The translations under genes were made by a program, and so were the position numbers. Positions 57,834 through 64,000 of a DNA stretch of 64,000 bases are shown piece by piece. This DNA is from Synanceia verrucosa (lineage: Eukaryota > Chordata > Actinopteri > Perciformes > Synanceiidae). Numbering within the stretch: the stretch's first letter is position 1; every line of letters starts with the position of its first letter. A model generated the notes under the pieces. That model did no database searches. It saw only the letters and a list, made by a program, of their open reading frames with translations, and was not told where the DNA came from. The stretch covers positions 18,255,598-18,319,597 of the forward strand of contig CM056556.1 in assembly GCA_029721515.1 (NCBI GenBank), in the 5' to 3' direction.

Positions 57834-60305
57834 TGATGCAGTCCTGCCAAATGACATCTCATGATGTGGCAAAATATTGTAATGAGCCCGTATGTGACAT
57901 AGGAATGGAAATCAAATCTGAATGTTTTGTTGACGTATGTTTTGATCCAGAAAGCCCACAAAAATTGATTTGGTTGTCTTATTTTAGAGTTTGAGTGCTG
58001 GTTGGTACTCCAGATACAGAAATGTATGTGCATGATATGTTCCCTTTAACAGCAACAAACCTAAGACATGTATTGCTATGTAAAAGACATTAACATTTTA
58101 TTGCTATCTCACTTTAAAAAATGATATGAAAATAATATTGTTTTACATTTCATCTGTTTCCTTCAAAGTAGGCTATATCTGTGGTTGGTTTCTTTTGAAA
58201 AAAAACAACCATTGTAGAATAAACAAGCATTATTTAAGGAACAGTTTACAGACAGGGGGACTTAACACACAGACTTACATTACACCCCATCAGGATTCTA
58301 GTTAATTTAGGCGGAATGTGACTAAATGTATTCTGTTATTACTTATATAGACATGATTTCATGGAAAGTATATAGCATAATGAGAACTGATAATAGCATA
58401 ATGGGATGTAATGTAATGAAGTGCACTTAGATGCTTTGGCAGAATGTAATGCAATCAAAATTAAGGAGCAGATTTTTTTGGTGACATAACATACTTCATA
58501 AAATTGCATCACAATTGAGAAGTGAATTGCTTTTCACTGGTAATGTGGTTGTTTTATCATATTTATTACTATCTCTGCTCTGTCTTTGCCTCTCCTTTCC
58601 CTCCCCATCTGTTCCCCTTTCTGTTTTCCTGCAGGGCAACAAATCCACTATCATCCTCGCAGCAAAGTCCTTGTCAATGTGAAATTGAGATGTGGGGAAT
58701 TTTTTTCCTCATCCTGGGATATCGACTCATTCAATGAGGAGGTTCCTACATAGATGCAGTCAGTGCACTGTTGTTGAGATCCAGTGTTTTGGCAGAGGCT
58801 ACCAGGAGTTGCCAGTGAAGATTTATCCAGACAACAAACCCAGAATGCACCCTCACAAGGTCATACCCATGCCTTCCATCACTGTCACCAGTTGACACAC
58901 ACTTACTGTGACATGTTGACTGATTGTCACATCGCCAAAGAGCAGAGTTATATGACTGATGTGTCGCACATGCCGTCTAAGTGAGTCTCTATGAAAAAGA
59001 GAGGACATTTATGTTTATAACAGTCTGAGACCATTTGAAAAGTTAAGTAACATTTTCCTATTCAAAGTACGATTTATAGGCTAGTTTTTAAGGACAGAAG
59101 TCAACAAATTCTAAACACCACCTATCCTACACTGAAGGCAAATTGGAGATGGGGTTAAAGGGCACAAGTGACACTGGTCTCCAGGTCTCTACATGAATAA
59201 GCAACAGGGAAACTAGCCAGGGGCACCAGAGGATCCTGGATGGGGAAGCTGAGGTTGGCCTTCATTTATCAGCTCTGGATAATAGCAGTAGTGAGTGGGA
59301 CAGCAATGCATCAATAAGCCAAAGGCACACACACATACACACACACACACACACACAGATACCCACATGCATAATGATGCTAGAAAAGGTTGCATGGTGT
59401 AAAGTCAATGCACAAATGTGTGGACAACTTCCCAATCACACGTGATTCACTTCTTGATGATTCCCTCAGTTTTCAGCCTGAATGATAAAGAGCTCTGGAG
59501 TAAGCACACTGAATGAGGGATTCTGGCAAGAGATAAAAGAACACCCATAGCTGAATGCATCAGGGAAGAAACGCAGCCAAACTCCTCCAAACAACTGGTT
59601 TGGAAGCAGAGAGAATTTTCATCCGCCTGGAAATATTGATTTTTTTTTCTTTACTGCTCTTTCCATCAATGCTTCAAACTAACCCCCCATCTCCAGAAAA
59701 CCACCACCACCTCTCCGTGCCCCCCTCTGGCACCACTGTGTCCTGGGTGTTTATGTTCTTTTTTTTTTATACAAAAGTAGCACATCAAAGTCATGATGTG
59801 GTTCACTCACTCTTAACTACAAAATCCAGTGACTTCTGCATTCCAGTGTACCATCACATCAAAAGCTTTTTCTATCAAAGTCCAACTCTGAGGCAGAAGA
59901 GGATTGTTTAGCTCCGGGCTGCACAAATCATCCGGATTGCTGCACACTGTATTGTATTTGATTATTGTGCGTACCAAAAGGACTTGTAGAGGCAATTTAA
60001 GACCATTTGTGCAAAACTACATATCCCTCCCTCTGAACATGGTCATTGTTGTGTGGTGCTGTGTAGTGATTTTTTTAACTTTCAAAAAAAAAAGGGGAAA
60101 TGTATTTTGCTGGACTTTGTATTTTCCGTGGGTGGCTAAATCTATACTATGACCCCGAAGCTTGCAAGAGGCGAATAACTGCTCAACAATTGATAAGAAA
60201 CCAAACTCAGACGTGGGTGTCGATCTATTTATTTAGGATGAGCTCACACATGTCATAGGCTATGAGTACATAATATACATATATACTTATACATATACTT
60301 ATACA

Positions 60306-60338
<33 letters not shown>

Positions 60339-60349
60339 ATCTGCACAAG
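57834..60349. other. Unannotated DNA with a weak exon candidate and microsatellites
   Basis: At 58635 a strong polypyrimidine acceptor (CCCTTTCTGTTTTCCTGCAG) precedes 38 open codons (QIHYHPRSKVLVNVKLRCGE, then FFSSSWDIDSFNEEVPT) ending at TAG 58751-58753. I do not recognise it and no donor or partner exon was found. Microsatellites: (CA)n 59326-59357 and (TA)n 60314-60337. Confidence 0.4.
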
Positions 60350-60583
60350 GCAGGGTACACCCTAGACAAGTCGCCACAACAACCATTCACACTCACACTT
60401 ACGGTCAATTTAAATTAGCCAGTTAACCTAATCCCCATGCATGTTTTTGAATAGTGGGAGGAAGCCGGAGTACCCGGAGAGAGCCCACGCAGACACAGGG
60501 AGAACATGCAAACTCCACACAGAAAGGCCTCAGGCCGGGAATCGAACCCAGTACCTTCTTGCTGAGAGGCGACAGTGCTAACC
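60350..60583 (-). mobile_element. mermaid/DANA-like SINE, 5'-shortened, joined to a LINE
   Basis: Minus strand: GGTTAGCACTGTCGCCTCTC, B-box GGGTTCGATTCCC, core GCCTTTCTGTGTGGAGTTTG, then CCGGAGTACTCCG-like and CATGCATGGGGATTAGG, ending GTCTAGGGTGTACCCTGCC. The first ~20 bp of the head are missing and are replaced directly by LINE sequence at 60584. Confidence 0.88.
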
Positions 60584-60960
60584 GCAGAGGCCTGGGAGTT
60601 TGAAGGCTCAGCGCAGTATCTTAGATATTCCTAGGACTGCCCTCCTCTGGACTGAGGCTTCAGATGTTGTTGAGCCACTCTCCCAGTTTGGGGGTCACCA
60701 CCCCGAATGCTTCTACTATGGGGACCATGTTAGCCTTGACCTTCCACACCTGTTTGGCTGTTCTTTCAACCCTTGATACTTCTTATCCTTTTTCATGTTC
60801 CTTCTTCCTGATGTTGGCATCAGCTGATATCACCACATCTATCACCACTGCCCTCTGCTGCTCTTTGTCCACTACCACTATGTCCGGTTGGTTAGCCAGG
60901 AGCTGTTTGCCAATCTGGATGCCAAAGTCCCACAGGACCCATACTGGGTACAGATGTTCC
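60584..60960 (-). pseudogene. LINE ORF2 C-terminal fragment with endonuclease-like PD..D motif
   Basis: Minus-strand translation gives LWDFGIQIGKQLLANQPDIV, VVDKEQQRAVVIDVVISADA and NIRKKEHEK. After a frame change it gives KYQGLKEQ, VWKVKANMVP and VTPKLGEWL. I recall this C-terminal domain from fish non-LTR retrotransposons. Pro-Asp, 14 residues, Asp (NQPDI to VVIDV) fits the catalytic spacing of restriction-enzyme-like endonucleases of R2/R4/Dong-type LINEs such as Rex6, but the clade is uncertain. Frameshifts and stops (near 60783 and 60672) show it is dead. The upstream boundary near 60960 is approximate; the frame continues to 61073 without recognisable motifs. Confidence 0.75.
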
Positions 60961-63900
60961 TGTACACTATCCCAACCACTTGATTTTGTATATATAGCAC
61001 AGGAGAACACACCATCTACACTCATGAATCTTGGCAAACCACCACAGGTATTATTTGTATATGAAATATACATATATGTTGACTAAAATAATAAATAAAA
61101 AAATCTATTGACAAAAAATCAATCTTTAATCATGTTTAATCATGTCAAGTTGTCAATTACTGTTCATCAGCAGGAGATCATATGCAGAAAGTTGTAGTCA
61201 TCCTCTCCAAACTAATTTAATTTTTCTCCATTTGGGACTCTTTGCCACCCCTTCAAAAACAGTTAATTTTGTTAAAACAATTTGCTATATGTGGATTCAG
61301 AGTCATTTCACTTGTGGCACGACCAATAACTGTGATTTCTACATAATTTTGTGTGAAATCTCAATGATGATGGTGTGAGCAGGCCAGGGTGAGACGATCT
61401 CTTTACAGTATGGGCAAACTTTAAGGAGGATATAGAGTATAGATGTATACATGTAGCTATAAACTGTGAAAGATATAATATTTCACTGTATAATATAATA
61501 TTGGAAAATTAACTACTGATGCAGCACCACTCATGACAGAGCACAGTACCAAAGTCTGTTTTATGCGATCATGTCACACCTCCAATTTCCTACGTTACTC
61601 ACTCATCCACGCATTCATCCATCTGGCATCCACAGCACCTCCATGACAGCAGCCTCAGTCTCTGCAGACACAGACAACACTCACGTCACAGACTTGAAGC
61701 AGAGGCACTGCAGGTTGTGAACACTGTCTGTCCCTTGAAATGTAGGTAAACCTCTACAATTCTCCAGCTGAGGACCATTTCTGTTAGTCTACTTTTGTCA
61801 GCACTGTCACTTTACTCACCCTGTTCTGCCACATGTAACGTCTACGCCAATGTCTCTAAGGGGAGTTTTGCGTCATGGGTGTACAGGGGAGGGACACCTC
61901 AGCAGGACAATTCTCAAAATGACTTTTGTAGTTGATTTGGCGAGAGCTCAAATGATCTCATCAGTGGGTTCGGCTGGATTTTAGCACATCACTGGCAGAA
62001 TAGTTTTCTTGCTGAGTTCTGAAGACCAAAGGTACCAAGACATACAGATATAAAATTTGTTGAGGAGAAGGATGGTAGGAACATATCCCTTCCAACATCA
62101 GTGACTACTAAAATGTCCCTTGGGATAAGTTCCTCTCATACAGCTGCAAATTAGTGAAAGAGAATAGATACTGTCAACTACAACAAAGTATGCTATTAGG
62201 GTCACTGTTAGAAAAAGATAATCTGAAATGTCGAGAAGTAAGAGATAATATTATATTATTATGAGGCCGGCAGCTCTGTATCACTGTATCTCTGCCCTCT
62301 TCACCTGTGCTCCCTTTGGGACTGTCTGCCGATTCCACGATGCTTCCCGCTGAAATGCTGTGGGGTTATGTGTCTCCAGACTGTTTGAATGGCATACTAC
62401 CATATCAGCAAAGCACAGAGAAATGGCATTATGCACAGCAGGCTGTTTTTTTTCTTGAAATATTATGCAGTCAAGCAGTCATTGTCTCCTCACTCACTCA
62501 GCAACCCAACCTCTTTTTTAAAAAACTCTCTGGCTTCTTTGATTGTCATGGATGACAGCGACTGGTTTGAAGGTATGAATAGAGACTTTTTCTTTGTCTC
62601 ATTGATATCTTTGTAAATTCTGCTTCTCTGTGGACAAAAGTCAGTGGTGCTCCTCAATCCCCTACATGAATTCAGCAGCAGGAATTCTCCCTCATTCCAT
62701 CTCCACCAACTGGTAGGTGTCATAAAACACTTAAAATAGAGGCAGACTAACACTGAGACAGATGCCAGAGGGTACATATTTTGCAAAAGCTTCTGCAATC
62801 TAAGCTGAAAGTCTGCAAGAGTCAGGCACACTAACTGACATTGTTGCATTTTAGATGGTAACAAAGGCATGGCTGTTTTTATCATTAGCTCTTCTGTGTG
62901 AATGCAAGATCAATGCAATCTGTGATCTCACCTGGAGAGACAGTTTTCTTAAGGACAGTCTTCGTTAAAGTGCAGTGGCGGTGGCGATGGCGCACTGGAT
63001 GGCTTTGTTGCAATATTGATGCCACAAAATGTAGCACTGACGGAGTATTTACACTGACAGAGAGTTTTAGAGAAGTTAGAGTTAGTGCTGTCTGCAATAT
63101 AATTCTCTGTGATGCATTTTTGCTTAATAATAAGAAAAATGCATCATATGCCATGTTGGTAGTTCAAATAATAGATTATAAAGACACTGGATTTTGAAGG
63201 ATGAAAACAAGGCTGAACAGACCTCTATGAAATGTATGTGTCTTGAATCTCTGACTACACGTGGGTTGAATTTATTTGCAGTGCGCAAGTTTATTGAAGA
63301 AACAAGGAGTCGAAGAAGTGTAATGGCCCGCAAGAACTTACCCCAAACACGTCTCATGTGGCTTCTTCCTTCACACCACTTAAAGTTGCTTAATTCACAG
63401 CTACATAATACAGAGAATCAATTCCAGCTGGGACATTAATTTACCTGTAATTAAACCCATTGATTGAATGGTGTGCTCTGATCTAGGTAATTGATTTTTA
63501 TTGTCCATTAATTTGAATCAAAATCTTCTGTGAGGGTATAAGATCCAGTGAGCACGTGTAATCCTGGAGAAGGAGCTATTCGTCTTGCAGGGTCAGATAT
63601 GGAATGTTAATGTGGGTGAAATAATGTCAATCAAGTTTTCACTTATTATCTAGATGTTTCCGCATTGGAAGTACCAGCCCCTGCATAATTTCCGTGATGA
63701 GTAAAAGTGAAAAAGACAACCATTAACTGTCTGTCGACATGAATCTGATTTGGATAACACTCAAGGCAATACTGAAAAATGCAATTATCACATTACAAAA
63801 GTTGTTGGCCTCCACTTACTATTATTTTACTTTGAGATTTTGGGTGATATAGACTCCACATAGGTCATGGTCTCTCTTCTGTTATGTTTTTTTATAACCT

Positions 63901-64000
63901 TCTACCCCTTTGAATACAGTTTAGGTCCAGTTATGGAAATATTGCTGCTCTGTTATGCATGCAATCTCCCCATTTTCAACAACTACATGACATTCCTTCA
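60961..64000. other. Unannotated DNA to the window end
   Basis: No gene, RNA or transposon was recognised in the last 3 kb. At 63430-63530 several homeodomain-type ATTA/TAAT cores cluster in a low-complexity-free stretch, which could be a conserved non-coding element or chance in AT-rich DNA. Confidence 0.45.

Noticed and set aside
62490..62885. 131-codon open frame on the minus strand
   Set aside because: No motif, no splice structure and no family resemblance; length is within chance for this amount of sequence.
1..64000. CRISPR arrays, bacterial operons or phage genes
   Set aside because: No regularly spaced repeats, ribosome binding sites or dense coding; the window is eukaryotic non-coding DNA.

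Overview
This window looks like non-coding DNA from a teleost fish, most likely a percomorph. It is AT-rich and CpG-poor and has many short tandem repeats. No intact protein gene is visible. The longest open frame (179 codons at 4596-5135) belongs to a decayed Tc1-type transposase. The fish assignment rests on the repeats: Tc1 elements with DD34E transposase remains, mermaid/DANA-like tRNA-derived SINEs (six copies), a second tRNA-derived SINE of a type I associate with percomorphs, CR1/L2-like LINE tails, a PIF/Harbinger-like element, hAT debris and two TTAA-targeting elements. All family names come from memory, not a database search.

Layout. 1-4216: unannotated DNA with one internally deleted SINE and a pair of adjacent hairpins. 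4217-5443: complete but dead Tc1 element with TA target duplication. 7728-8049: tRNA-derived SINE. 9741-10060: LINE tail behind a GT repeat. 12048-13074: two exons of a broken gene resembling the C-terminal part of a multi-copy fish SAMD3-like family; this is the only recognisable host-type coding sequence. 13353-13601: small MITE. 15752-16100 and 19014-19660: antisense LINE ends. 16362-17280: Harbinger-like element with an intact Myb/SANT-like first exon and splice donor. 23580-24519: solo LTR with a perfect 5-bp target duplication. 25066-26312: second dead Tc1 element. 27601-29056: pile-up of LINE/SINE tail, hAT remains, simple repeats and a dispersed repeat. 30822-31335: 145-bp direct repeats around a MITE relative. 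39777-41082 and 42964-43868: two elements flanked by TTAA. 45773-46311: SINE fused to a Tc1 fragment. 50370-51237: SINE and a palindromic MITE. 53355-54110: hAT-like non-autonomous element that shares 370 bp with 28706-29056. 55315-60960: further SINEs, a truncated Tc1 and a SINE-LINE fusion. The last 3 kb hold nothing recognisable.

Nothing works as an operon or pathway here. The window is best read as intergenic or intronic DNA built by nested insertion and decay. One stretch (48602-48718) has the form of a host exon I could not identify: 117 nt, open in one frame, good splice sites, four cysteines. I did not find a clearly new biological system. The best leads are the Myb/SANT exon inside the Harbinger-like element, the SAMD3-like pseudogene, the unidentified exon and the two unrelated TTAA elements.
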